A stretch of DNA of 64,000 nucleotides from assembly GCA_934047225.1 (NCBI GenBank), contig OW203992.1, positions 1,787,501-1,851,500 on the forward strand, given 5' to 3'. The translations under genes and the position numbers were made by a program. Shown in pieces: positions 34,601 through 44,100 of this stretch. Positions within the stretch are counted from its first letter, which is position 1; the number at the start of each line of letters is the position of its first letter. The DNA is from Ypsolopha sequella. Taxonomy: Eukaryota > Arthropoda > Insecta > Lepidoptera > Ypsolophidae. The notes under the pieces were generated by a model that was given only the letters and a program-made list of their open reading frames with translations, was not told the DNA's origin and made no database searches.

Positions 34601-36431
34601 TTTTCTTTCGCTTATGTGGGAACTTTAAACACATTCCTGTCTTTCAGTATACAAACGAGACGGTAAAACGGCGCGAGCAGGCAAAAACATCCACAACTGC
34701 GACTTCAAGCTGCCCCCACCAGCCGGTAAGGTCTGTGACGTTGACGTGGGCGCCTGGGGTCCCTGCACCGCTGAGAACGGGTTCGCCTACAACAAGTCTA
34801 CTCCCTGCATCTTCCTCAAGCTCAACAAGATCTACGGGTGGAAGCCACAGTTCTACAACAGCTCCGACAACCTTCCGAAGGCGATGCCTAAAGACTTGGT
34901 CGAGCATATCAGAAACATGACGGCTTACGACAAAAACTACGTAAGTTACTGGAAAATATACACTCCTTCTTGCTAGCTCCTATCGTACCGATATCTTTTC
35001 TTCTGTAGGTCCATTCCCAGCCTCGTCCTCAGTTCTCTCAGTATGCGCCGACGCATCGACGTCTTCACCACCGTCGGTTATTGCCTGCTTCCATGCCTAC
35101 CCATACCTTACACCTTGAGAATACTGACAAGGTTTGTACAACCTTTTCTGATACTTATTTTTGCATGAAAACTTAGAATATGACTAAGACTTTTTTCTTG
35201 CTAACCTACTCAATCAAAGCGATATTAATATTAATTGCTAAATGGTAAATAATGCGAACTTAAGAATTAACTATAGTTAGAATTAATGAAAGACAATAAT
35301 TAATACAAAAATAATCCTAAAGAAATAATTATAAAAAGAAAATTGCCTCTAGATCACTGCCCTGCGGGAGAGTGAATAATGTAAAATAAAATAAGGAGAG
35401 TTACAATGTTGGTAGATTTCCAAAAAAGGGCTACCAAAGAGCAAATGCAATTCAAAATCAATATAAACCAGCCATGTCAGGTATGTGACATGTCGTGTTC
35501 CACAGTTAAAGATGGTGTGGGTGTCGTGCCAAGGAGAGAACCCGGCTGATCGGGAGAGTATCGGACCCATCCAGTACCTGCCTTACCGGGGATTCCCCGG
35601 GTATTACTTCCCGTACACGAACCAAGTCGGCTACCTCAGTCCGCTGGTGGCGGTACACTTCCAGAGACCCAAGAGTAAGTACATATTTACTATCGAAGCT
35701 TTTATGATTCCCCCTTAATTTTATTATCTAGCTGGTAAATAACGAGTCTTCCAACTGCTGATGTAAGCTATCGAGAAATAGACCCGCATCTACTCTTCTT
35801 CTTCGTCATTTTTTTAGTCGTGTGGTTAGTAGCCAACCTTATGTCAGAGTTGCTACTAACAAGTCAGAGTCAGAGCCATCTCTGACATGGCTTAAAGACC
35901 ATTTTCTTTCGATATCAGCTGAGACCAACAGCTTTACGTAAATTGCCACTAATGGTCATCCATCTAAAGACTGACCATGCAAACAGATCCTCAACGTCCA
36001 CTCTAATAAGGCAGGTAAGGTACTTAACCAATGCAACGTCAGTAAGGTAAAATATAAAGTTTTCCAAAAGGTTTGCTTACACAGATTTGCAAACTGCATT
36101 AACAGATGATGAAACTTTTGGGTCTGAAAGCCCTTTCCTATCAGATCCTTGTGTGGCTAGTACGCCCCAGAGATACAGCATATATTTATCCTACTTGCTC
36201 TCATGGATGGTTTGTGTTTGTCAACGTGAGGGAGAACGAGATGATGAAAAGAAGCTTTACCGACGGCGCGTGCTAGGCACCTTGGTAATCGTTTCTTAAT
36301 CTACATAGAGGGCTGGTAATTTTCCAGCTGGTATCCTGATCAACGTGGAATGCCGCGCGTGGGCTCACAACATCAAGTACGACAGAACCGAGGGTATGGG
36401 CTCCGTGCACGTCGAGCTGATGATAGAGTAA
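19616..36431 (+). CDS. nrv: Na+/K+-ATPase beta subunit gene B (nervana type, complete, 5 exons)
   Basis: Coding exons are 19616-19784, 31965-32219, 34648-34940, 35506-35674 and 36328-36431, all with GT-AG introns and matching phases: 990 bases, 329 residues. The protein is a type II membrane glycoprotein. It has a cytoplasmic tail of about 58 residues ending FCGRTGSSW, one transmembrane helix (about 59-86) carrying the alpha-binding FYxxFY motif as LFYFIFY, and then the ectodomain. Family landmarks are in order: SIIGTNPGLGFRPMP, NCDF, KVCDVDVGAWGPC, TPCIFLKLNKIYGW, WVSCQGENPAD, GYLSPLVAVHF and VECRAWAHN. All six ectodomain cysteines of the three disulphides are present, with N-glycosylation sites NKST, NSSD and NMT. 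It should assemble with the Na+/K+-ATPase alpha subunit at the plasma membrane. Intron 1 is 12 kb and stuffed with transposons. The start is the ATG at 19616; the GTG just upstream is not needed. Confidence 0.93.
19785..21162 (+). other. nrv: Gene B intron 1, left part
   Basis: Intron sequence from the GTGAGT donor up to the inverted-repeat arm. A motif of the common 'actagcttttgctcg' repeat starts at about 20283, and a T-rich strand gives the spurious frame at 20714-20959. No exon seen. Confidence 0.5.
21163..22321 (-). repeat. Left arm of a 1.1 kb inverted repeat
   Basis: Read on the minus strand this matches the right arm (27942-29083) nearly throughout, with scattered substitutions and small indels. 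It contains the CXC exon end (CMQCSTCKGS-type cysteines, disrupted here), the same intron and 3' exon ending ...SDEALNTED-like, a 'CCGGCCAAGTGCGAGT' repeat, and the same outer sequence (AAGCGGCTTGCTTTCTGCC). The arm stops abruptly at 'atgccatat' next to the tail of the LINE. Cysteine codons differ from the right arm (GGATTGT for GCGGTTGT, GGCTGC for GGATGC). Confidence 0.85.
22539..25577 (-). CDS. LINE ORF2: endonuclease-reverse transcriptase
   Basis: Up to 1012 residues, uninterrupted. An apurinic-type endonuclease spans about 58-275, with catalytic contexts SELW (E92), IIGGDFNID (D201/N203) and GLSDHKS (D267/H268). The reverse transcriptase spans about 510-775, with HYRPIALLPTFSKIYEK, GFRKTRST, LLLDMTKAYDKV, PQGSVLGCVLFLIYINDLP and the active-site FADDVS at 740-745. 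It would nick the target and copy the LINE RNA at the nick. The first tens of residues overlap ORF1 in another frame and are Thr/Asn/Gln-rich, so translation may start later or by reinitiation. No stop or frameshift is seen, so the enzyme could be active. Confidence 0.92.
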   Translation of the reverse strand: MENYTLQPNRLTTIQMQSTYQNKRKTQAAVLTTQTIKTTTTTTKIKALNTNNRHFGTELTIKFQNVQSIGNKTHLIEHLLNNTNIDLLALSELWKDIYFCDSLVFPGYQIVSLFCRQHHDGGGVGILIKDNIEFIDRTDIVNFSIEYVIEISAIEIPKLNCIIIGLYRADRHIDIFYEQITKILSMVNNKEKHKYLIIGGDFNIDVLDKKNKQTFEFLNVMRSFNLKQLINEPTRVTKKSATCIDLIFTNYKPLLHKSYVEDHGLSDHKSVNAVINTNEYDNNNNNNKIRYIEKRIFTNDKIKAFKNSIQKIKWEDIINNDENANTNYNSFLTIISKHLDNHIPKQTIKLKNTPTKGWLTTGLKKACLHKRILRIILNETKSEVIQKYYTTYSSILKRTVKTSKKKHYIRQMKNSDNKVITMWKIINNKTGKPNKKRVNNIKLKINNTIETCPLKIANSFNEYFLSIGESGSSNQAQGRPVINSPTCSMYLRPVDNKEILKIIKSIKNKHSHGLDEIPPILIKQCAEELCVPLTTLINQSFEEGLFPDSLKISLVKPLHKKDDKTIPSHYRPIALLPTFSKIYEKAMCNRLYHFLEKNNVFDDSQNGFRKTRSTTLAVYKYIQLALQHINDKKYALGLLLDMTKAYDKVSYKILLDKLYDSGIRGQAYQWFKSYLQNRKQLVQIEHLNNKTNMTEIVRSSEKQQKNSIPQGSVLGCVLFLIYINDLPKVLNRDITQSILFADDVSVLLQLDKESDPADVMADTITRVASWLQDHNLEINFKKTKIIEFRPYNKQPFNINVQFKNHKIEQVSNFNLLGMQIDTNLNWKNHIKHIKAKLSKFTYALFELKHSTNTETALSAYYAYAYSWLRYGVMIWGNSVNANDLFITQKKCVRILAQINNTQSCKPYFIKYKLMTLPAIYIHDTCLFVFKNRQIFPQVKDTHNINTRHKERLNLPQSRIQMLNRSPHYMAIRLFNKLPNYIKNEPKITTYNNKLKTYLIQKCPYTIEEYLNN
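25405..26619 (-). CDS. LINE ORF1: zinc-finger (PHD-like) nucleic-acid-binding protein
   Basis: 404 residues. The N-terminus is a PHD/RING-like finger with C3, C6, C18, C21, H26/H27, C29, C47 and C50 (MKCETCMNIALGNESLKCYL...WQCPACDK). A Pro-rich linker follows, then a coiled coil (about 135-215, LEQMKTSILTDLKNTIQAEF) and a conserved C-terminal part (KKIVLYGLTE ... EEVKRVGKRGIKRPVVIEL) that resembles the RRM-like/CTD region of LINE ORF1 proteins. It is expected to form multimers and coat the LINE RNA. The ATG at 26619 gives the finger at the very N-terminus. The last 58 codons overlap ORF2. Confidence 0.88.
   Translation of the reverse strand: MKCETCMNIALGNESLKCYLCNRFYHHKCINMTSAKYRELNKKNWQCPACDKITQRFLNANGHRRADETTTSRQNEEPAMPTPGKPAKTITARPPPPGTTHYTPKILADSNVTRRIKKTKSHDNDLSVDQIEGDTIQDVSVNTSISLDALSEMLDTKLEQMKTSILTDLKNTIQAEFKNALNQLRSEVEQSISVQTNEQKAIREDIKSIDKRIDTIEKQIENQNLENPKKIVLYGLTEMNCETDYDLNNRVLSIFHEIMDININPYIEEVKRVGKRGIKRPVVIELISKRMTKHIIQNASYFKNSGLGIETFIEGKQLEERNMLRKMLREQRHNGHHAIIKNNKLIVNGKLYTPTQQANDHTNAIYLPKQTENPSCGVNNTNNKNNNNNDENKSSQHQQQTFRN
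27136..28207 (+). pseudogene. 5'-truncated, frameshifted PIN/FEN-like nuclease + CXC-domain gene
   Basis: The open frame enters from the LINE junction and runs about 250 codons with FEN/PIN-type acidic signatures: EEADGRIVLHAKDM, ILVRSSDTDVLVLL and RGFHAFTGCDTTSYF. Near 27895 the frame shifts by one base and a stop follows. The continuation in another frame reads DDSWVPQWSEAREIW and then a Tesmin/TSO1-like CXC cluster (CGCKKGCETMRCSCRRVGLP then CTMQCSTCKGSC). A donor at 28077 and an acceptor at 28167 would add a last exon ending in TAA at 28205-28207. Its 5' half is missing. Similar nuclease-CXC proteins occur, as far as I know, as multicopy families in arthropods and cnidarians, probably mobile; I cannot name the superfamily. 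Confidence 0.65.
27942..29083 (+). repeat. Right arm of the 1.1 kb inverted repeat
   Basis: It begins at 'atatggcatgagttatctta' inside the CXC pseudogene and continues through its last exon and about 870 bases of 3' flank to 'tgcctaaaacgcagc'. All of it is mirrored at 21163-22321. The outermost match is a short 'agggctta' beyond an interrupted block. The arms enclose 5.6 kb that contains the LINE and the nuclease-like part of the pseudogene. Confidence 0.85.
29172..30470 (-). pseudogene. RTE-type LINE fragment (reverse transcriptase, broken)
   Basis: On the minus strand from about 30470 the frame reads QGDPISPKLFTALLESVFRK after an in-frame stop, then FADDIVLLADGHQDLQTM. After a repeat expansion it continues as the C-terminal part (LLMNSLKTKAMTNGEE ... 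LPTLLYGCQVWSLTK ... LKWKWAGHVARATDGRWSER). These are signatures of RTE-clade reverse transcriptases. The 3' end is near 29172. It is 5'-truncated, carries a stop and is split by a 38-bp tandem array, so it is dead. Confidence 0.85.
29888..30303. repeat. 38-bp minisatellite (11 copies) in the reverse-transcriptase core
   Basis: Eleven near-perfect copies of a 38-bp unit (cattgtttgtagatcttggt + gaccatctgctagtagaa). The unit is part of the RT sequence itself: on the minus strand it encodes LLADGHQDLQTM, the residues just after the FADD active site. The period is not a multiple of three, so expansion destroyed the frame. Copies are almost identical (one 'attt' for 'attg' variant), so the expansion is recent. 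Confidence 0.92.
30471..31964 (+). other. nrv: Gene B intron 1, right part, with a GC-rich block
   Basis: Mostly AT-rich and non-coding. The block at about 31085-31215 (cctgcgtgcgcccgcgccgc and following) is CpG-rich and unlike its surroundings. It lies 0.75 kb before exon 2 and could be an alternative promoter or first exon, but I see no convincing beta-type N-terminus joined to a donor. Exon 2's acceptor is 'gatgcattttgcag' ending at 31964. Confidence 0.4.
32525..33290 (+). pseudogene. Jockey-type LINE fragment in gene B intron 2
   Basis: A long plus-strand frame (about 32573-33279) reads DDCIDLQTDLNNILIYCKLN ... RDLGVILDSKLSLNLHIDHI ... YFAYVRSKLEFASVVWSPQY. This is the segment downstream of the reverse-transcriptase active site in Jockey-like LINEs. 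The part before it, with a DD remnant at about 32536, is out of frame and the rest of the 5' end is missing. Diverged 3' sequence may extend to about 33990, where AAATGAAAAATGAAATG repeats occur. It is a dead, 5'-truncated copy in the same direction as gene B. Confidence 0.75.
33291..34647 (+). other. nrv: Gene B intron 2, remainder
   Basis: No exon seen. The intron ends at the acceptor 'cattcctgtctttcag' before 34648. It includes an ACTGT pentamer run (about 34333-34358). Confidence 0.5.
35675..36327 (+). other. nrv: Gene B intron 4
   Basis: It lies between donor AAGA|GTAAGT and acceptor 'ggtaattttccag'. No coding or repeat structure is recognised. Intron 3 (34941-35505) is likewise plain. 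Confidence 0.6.
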
Positions 36432-36821
36432 TTAGTGATCCCTCCTTGTTGCCGTCACATCACCACCGCAACTCATGTCCAATAGTTAGAACCTTAGAAC
36501 GCTACGCGGTGGTTGTAGACAACTGTGGTTACAAATATCTCTCAAGTAACGATTGGGTACAGTACTGACTAGGTACAGAAGGTGGGTGTCAAGGTAGGCA
36601 CAGATGGCGTCGCAGTTGATTCTTGGAGCTTCGACGAGGAAGGGGGATGCGAGGGCGCAGGTGACAACTGCATAGCCGCCTTCTGTACTGGCTTGAATGT
36701 TCATTACTGGATCGAAGATAACGTCTGAAATACATTGCTTCCTAGTCATCATCTTCATCGGGTGATATTGCGTATAGTTGTGTGAAGTGTAAATGTAAAT
36801 TATTTTAATTTAATTATGACG

Positions 36822-36827
36822 AATAAA
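36822..36827 (+). terminator. nrv: Poly(A) signal of gene B
   Basis: AATAAA 391 bases after the stop codon, followed by 'gtgtaagtagttgtc' and a T-rich stretch. It is the first canonical hexamer downstream of the stop that I found. Confidence 0.6.
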
Positions 36828-37953
36828 GTGTAAGTAGTTGTCAATTTTACTTCTCTCCTTCGTTATTAGCCTTTAGCACATAATGTTATTAATTTTCTTG
36901 CTAAAAAAAGTTGGAAAAATAACATTCTTAATTAAAGTAAGGCACCTTCTTTAAAATGGTTTAATGTTATAGTTGTCGTTGGTTTTTAGCCATCACTAGA
37001 TATAAAGTATATAATCTAAAACTGTACATAATCATTTCTTTTTATCTAATAAAACAACAATATCTAAGGCAGTGAAACGTATATTAAGTTCATCTGAACA
37101 GTTTCTTTTAATCTCGTGATATGTATTAACTACAATTCCAACATAATCATCAACAAAAAAAAGTACAAAAATACTAAACAAAGACATTCGTTACAACATT
37201 TTCCCAAGTAAGTAATAAACTCTTGCCAACAGGTCAACTGTCTGTAACTCTTATTGTGATACTTATATTTTATTGGAAAGGCACTTAGTTTATTTAGCAA
37301 ATCTACGACTAGCATTGTCATTTACTTAGCGGAGTTAGGTTTTGGCTTCAACAGACAAAATGTAACCTGTCAGATATAAGAATTTTGTAGCTGTTTAACT
37401 GTATGCTCCTGCGAGAATATCAATTACAATGATGATATATATTACAAAGAGAAACATGCAAACAAAAATGACGCCAATATCTTCAAAACTAATATTAATA
37501 TCATTGATCAAATCATGATCAACTAAAAGCACTCACACGACCTCTTACTACAGAAACAGCAAAATCAGAAGTAACAAAAATGATTTTCGTATGATTCAAC
37601 AATTAAACGCACATTGCCGTTTTCCGAAACGTATGCAAGCAATTTCCAGACACTGACTACTTGTGATCTATAACGTCAGTCATACATCACACAAGGTATA
37701 AAGTTTATCAAACTATGATAGAATTGAATTTCTATATTTTAAATGTTTGGTGATTTGTTTATCGCAAGGAGATACATTATATCATTACGGTAAAGAAACG
37801 CTGATGTAAACTGCTGATGTGATGATGACGATCAGGATCTCTGAGCCGAGATCTCCTTGCGATAGATACATCTCCAAGTGTTGTGTTTAAAATAAAGAAA
37901 TTAATTTCTATCATAGTACCTGTTTAAAGTGTTACAGCGTTTTGATTGTTTCA
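36828..37953. other. Spacer between the convergent genes B and C
   Basis: About 1.1 kb between the two poly(A) signals. AT-rich, with no gene, tRNA or clear repeat recognised. It contains two copies of 'gcaaggagatacat'-like sequence in opposite orientation (about 37764 and 37852). Confidence 0.5.
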
Positions 37954-37959
37954 TTTATT
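37954..37959 (-). terminator. Candidate poly(A) signal of gene C
   Basis: AATAAA on the minus strand, 198 bases after the gene C stop codon. Confidence 0.5.
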
Positions 37960-38156
37960 TAATTATATAATGTTGTGATAGATTATAACGAACAATATAT
38001 AAAGTTTTATGGATATTTGTCAAAATAATAACGGTATATTTAACTCTAATTTAAGACTGTTTATGAGTGTGTGTGAGTGATGGGGTCCATTTTTGTACGA
38101 CAAAGGTCATCTCCCTAAGCGTATACTTGGCAAGAGCTAAGGTTGAGATGAATGGT

Positions 38157-41100
38157 TCAGTCAATCATGATCTCGATGTGGGTGGAGCCGAGCCGGTCCT
38201 TGAGGCTCTCACTGTAGTGGATGTTGTGCGCCCAGCCGCGGCAACGGATATTGAGGATCACGTGCACTGCAACAGTCAACATACCATGTAACTGCGGGAT
38301 CTGGGGCAATAGTGAGACAAGAGTGTACAGTGAAGACCACATCAAGCTATACACTTGCAGTACGAAATTAGCCCCTACAGAGAAGAATATAAGGTAGGTA
38401 CAAAGTCCAATGTGTCTTACTTGATGCGGTCTCCACTGTACCAGAAAACGAAATCTCTAAAGGTGGCTCCGTCGGAATAATTAGCAACTCGATCCGTGGT
38501 GGTTGAAATTTCGAACAAAATCATATTAAAATAAAATTCTTATCAGCTCGCACTGCAACATGACTGTTACGTCAATCGCTGCGGCTGACAAGTGCGAAAA
38601 TAGTTTGTTTTTAACTTTTTAATTTATTTTATCTAAGATAAAAGGAATTTCCAAGAACTGAGAAAACCATATCATTTAATATTATTTTGTCTAGAAGTTT
38701 ATAAATTTTTATACTGTTTCGATAAAAACTGTAGCAGTTATATTGTTACAAGTGGACAAAAAATCGAGAAATAAGTAGAGATGAAACGGATATCCGGTTA
38801 CTATCCGGTATCCGGCCTATCCGGCCATATTTTTGGTATCCGGTATCCGGCCGGATAGTAGACAGTATCCGGCCGGATACCGGATACTTAACTCAGCATA
38901 TAAAAAGTCATTTAAATCAGAAAATAAATTGATTGTTTCAATGATTCAATAATCTAAATTCTAATATATAAAGTGAATAAGAGTTGAGCTATGATAGATA
39001 AAGACAAGCTGTACAACAATTGTTGGGAATTAACGTTTGTGCTTTTCTTCATACATTACACCAGCTTCTTTTGCTCTTACAATATACCGGATGTAACTCA
39101 ACAGGTATCTTTTAATAAAAACACATGGTCTAAGAATCATACTGAACAACTTTTCCAAAGAAACATACTTGTGGAAATGAAAAAATATTTTCATGTTTCC
39201 TTACTCATTTTAAATCCTACTGTGAATTTTAAAAAGGCATTGGGTGGGCAGGTTCAATTTATTTTTTCAATATGTTACTTTGGGAAATTTGTTCAGTATG
39301 AACAGTAGATTACGCGGTTTCATTTAAAGATACCTGTCTATTTATATACAGTAAACACCGCTGCAAGGAGACAAAATATGTATATATTTACGAATTTTGT
39401 TAGGATCGGAAATTGTTTCGCATTTGCAGACCAGTATTTGTATGATTGTGATTGTGATTTAGAAAATTTACAAATAATCTCGCCCAGTTGCACTCGCACG
39501 CACCTTGGTGCGTAATGTTTAGACTTGCTCAATTAGTGCGAAACGCATATCTTGAGCCGGATATTCGGCCGCCGGATATCCGGCTATCCGGCCTAGTGCG
39601 TCGCCGGATATCCGGTATCCGGTATCCGGCCAAACCACTATCCGTTTCATCTCTAGAAATAAGGGTAAACTTAGAATTTTCTTGCTGCACTTCTGTATAT
39701 TAAAATAAAATTCAGGAAAAACCACATCACTATTTGTATCATGTAGATTACTATGTATTTTTTTTCTATTAAAAATGCTATAGTTACCGTATAAAATGGT
39801 TATAAAGTTACTCAGTTCAAGGTCGTTGGCGTTTGGCGATATGTAAAAGTTTTAGCGTCCCTGTTACTCTATATGCGAAAAAACCCTCAGTGCGAGAGGG
39901 ATGGATTCGTGGAAAAATAGCAAAAAGTCGGTTTTTTATTAATATAAAATGTACTAAAGATGCTATGAAAATTTCGTTTAACCAGGTCCTAGAAACCGTT
40001 AAAACCCACCTAATAAAATATAATTGCAGTCTATATATCATTCTAAATTGTCAGACCAGGAGAATTGGTGTCGAAGAGGACCTCATTTCAATAAATATTT
40101 CTATCGAGCCGAATTTCTCCAACTGCGTTTCTGTTTTAACAGGTCCCTACAAAAAGAATCCAAAAATTATGTACTATTTTATCAAAATAATACATTATTT
40201 ACTGAAGTAGATATACAAGTTCTTAAAGTGTCGAGTTTTTTTTGTAGCGCCTAACCTTGGAACCCCTTGAGTATTCTTTTGTCTCAAACATAAATCAAGA
40301 ACTCCTATGTTGACTAGCTGAGCTGACAATATGTATAGAATTACTATAAGACCCCGGACAATCTGTGAGGAAAAGATTATTGAGGTTTAAAATTGTATTG
40401 TTAGAGGACACGACAAACTACATTATTGGAGGACATTACATATTAAAGAGTTTGTACTGTATGCACGAAAGTTTGCTAAGCGAAGGCTAAAAAAGAATAC
40501 TGATTCATCGAACTGATGAGTTCGTGTAAGTAGGTATAGAGTTGTGGATGTAACTTACAAGTCGGGTTCAACAGCTGCACTGCAACTACAGGGCTCAGGT
40601 ATCCCGGCGTGTTGTCGTACGGGAAGTAGGTCTCCTGGAGCCCCGGGAAGGGCCAGTACGCCAGCGGGCCCAGCAGCTCCCGGTCCGCCGGCCGCTCGCC
40701 CTCGCACGACACCCACACCGCACGACGCTGGGGATAGATGTCATTACAGAGAGTACTACAAACAGGGACGTCTTAACCCGTGGGTGCAAGGGGTGCGGTC
40801 CTGGGTAGGGAATGCAATCTCGGTATACCGAGATCTCGAAAGATTTGCGAGATCAAGCGGCAGTGCAAAATACAGATGCAGGGTATTGACGACACTTGAA
40901 TAACTTGAAAAAAAGAGAAGACAATAACTGCATTTTGCATCATAAAATCATAAACATAATTTTGTTGAAAATGGTGACTATAAACATGGAATTAGAAAGA
41001 ACCTTGTCTGCGACTGGGCTAGCCTATAGGCTATATAAAGTAAAAAGACGCGCTATCTTTAAATAAAATCATATACTCTACTCTACTGTTCACACTAAAC

Positions 41101-44100
41101 AAATTTTCCAAAGAAACATAATAAAGCAAATGAAAAAAAAAGCACATGCCCATACAACATTTACAGTTGAAGTTATTATGTAAAGGAGAATTAATTTTTC
41201 ATTTGCGCTGGTGTGTTTCTTTGGGAAAGCTTTTCAGTATGGTCAGTATAATAATATAATTAACTATTATAAGTACGTTTAAATACATTCCTTTAGATGG
41301 ATTGATATGTTGTTTTAATTTTTTATTAACCAGTAGTTGAAACAATATTTTTATGATAGAGTTTTTATTAGTGCAAGATCTCGCTAATACCGAGATCTTG
41401 CGAGATTGATTTTTTTCAATCTTGCAAATACCGAGATTGACATTTAGGTGCAAGATTGCATTCCCTAGTTCTAGGGTACCGTTTATAAAATTATGATTTA
41501 TAGAAAAGTTAGTTTTAACGTAAAATTTTATTTTCATTAACAACCTATGCAAGTTCACTGCTTAACATATAAAATACCCGTTATATGTTAAATAAATATA
41601 TGTTATGTTAAATAAATGTTAATTATTTATTCCTTGACGGCCAGAGCCGGTTCCGGCCCATGTAGCGCCCGGGTGCACGCAATCGACACCCTGGCGCCCT
41701 CTAGTAGGCGCGCGATCAAAGTGGTACACTTACAGTTATATTTTCCCCAGTTATCGGAAATTTGGATGCAAATGGTGCAATTATAAATTATATACTTCGC
41801 TTGCGGTACGTCCCCGTAGACCCGCCGCGCCGCAGGGCAGCTGACTCGAGAGGAAAATGTATTTTTTAGAAAGAGGTCTTTTAAGAATTAACAGCCGGGC
41901 AAGTGCGAGTCGGACTCGCATACAAAGGGTTCCGTACCACCACTTAATACACCCGTATTCGAAACCCATGGTAATTAATTCTACTTGCAGTTATACAGAA
42001 CCAAATTAACTTGACACTTATATATAAGTTATGTTTAGTTTTTTTTTTATTATTAACGTAACTAGCTGTTGCCCGCGACTTCGTCCGCATGGAAGAATAT
42101 AATGTGGCCACAGTACAATCCCTTGGGAATCCCGTAATAAAAAATATCCCAGTTTTTAAGTTGAATAAATAAGTTATCAAACGGATGAAAACAAATACTT
42201 GTACTGCTTCACAATTTACTTTATAGCACAATTAACCCCTAGTTATCAAAGTTATCAAACAGTCATCTCCCTTCCATCTTTCTTTGTAATCCATGTCTCA
42301 TTGCTGGGGATCATACAGTGGTAACCGCATTAAAACCCGTTCAGTAGGTGTAGTGTAATGCATGAACTACCGACGTAAATTCGTTTTTTTTTTGTATTAG
42401 TGTCCTACACCCCTATTTTTTTGGAATATCATCAATGTACAGTGAGACACAGCTCTTTTCTATTTTTCTATTACAGTTTTTAATAGTATTTAATAAGTAT
42501 TTAATCTTTTTAAGATACCTACTTAAATTAGCTTTGCACGTTCTTACAATGAACAGCGCCACCTGTTGATTCTTTTTAAGTACTTACTAAAATTGTATAG
42601 GTATGTAAGGGCTGTTAACTTAATTAAAGTTAAAGGTACGCCACATAATTCTGATCAAAGTTTTCTTGCTTTTTTCTTTTAAACAATCTTTCGTGATGTC
42701 TGTAGGCCTTCATCACTAGGAATTGTTATTTGCTATGTAACTTCTAACTGTAGAAAAGTAGAAAGATTTTAATGAAACAAAATCTATATTCTAATCCAAA
42801 TTAAGGTTTATTCACCTGTGAAAACTACATGAAAATTCGTACAGTAGTTTCGGAGATATGCGCGAACAAACAGACAGACAGAAAAGAATTTTAAAACTCT
42901 CTGATTTTCGTTCTATTACACTTTTAGTCACATCCTTTCTATTTTTATTACTTTTCTTAAATGTACAGACACACTGGGTTCTACTGTTTTACTGTTTTAT
43001 TGTATGTATAGGTATACAAGGTGAAATTTAATCAACCACCCGAATTCATACTGGAGGCTCGGTTAGTATGAATTCAGGCGGTTGATTAAATTTTACCTTA
43101 TATTGATTATTTCGATTAGAAATATTAATTATTTTTGCGCATTTTATACTTCGAGTATTTGATTTATTGAATTATCACAAATTCAAATTCAAATAGTTTA
43201 TTTTGCAAAGTAGGTACATAAAATACACGTTTCACAAGTCAAAAGTCACTCAATTGAAATGTGCATGCCAAATCAGCCATTTAATTAAAACTAAGACTTA
43301 ACTAAATAATGCTCCTAGGGGGGGTGACCTGGCCCAGATGCATCAAGCATAAGAATAAGACGGCCCTAAGTCCAAATTGGCCCAACGAATGAAGAATAAA
43401 TATTTACCTGTTGATCGCTGGTGGTCTGGTTAATGTAGGAGACGATGTCGGGTGGCATGTCGCGCGGTAAGTCTCCGGGGTCGTCGTAAAATACTGGGTT
43501 CCAGTCAAATATCTGACAAACAAAGATCAAGATGAAGGGTACAAATTGCACAAAATGTAACAAGCTGCCTAAAATGTTACTTTTTTGATAGCAGCAAAAA
43601 CTTCTTATTGAAGATTTTCCGCACATTTTCCAAAGTAATGATTTGTATCGTTCAGCTCAAACATGATAATTAGTTGCCATGGACACACAGATAACACTAA
43701 GCACCACAATCAGGGCTTTCGGTTTTCGACGGAAAGTAACGAGAGATGTCGTGGGACACCCGTTGGAAGCTACTGACACGGATGCTACACGTCTATACTG
43801 CAGTAATAAACCTATACATAGCGTATGTCGCTTGTAAACCCAGCAAAAGTTTCGTAGCGGTCGAAGTCATGTACTTTTTTTGGGCTAGCTAGTCCCTGCC
43901 TAGCTCTCATTCGCCAAGTATCTGGAGTGGAATGTGCGATCATTTTTTCGTTCCAAAACATTGAACATAAAAACATTGAACTTTTTGTCGCTTTTGAGAA
44001 AGCCTCAAGCTCAAAACAGAAGAATTCTAAATTACATCACTATGAGGCCGCCAAGCCAGTACCTTGTTCAGCTTGATGATGAGGCAGGGCGTCTTGTTGG

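Noticed and set aside
38991..39308. 105-codon frame inside hAT element 1
   Set aside because: No hAT transposase motif; it lies in a non-autonomous element and is not conserved in the related element at 40806-41467.
39488..39725. Small frames over CCGGATA-rich DNA
   Set aside because: Subterminal repeats of the hAT element, not coding.
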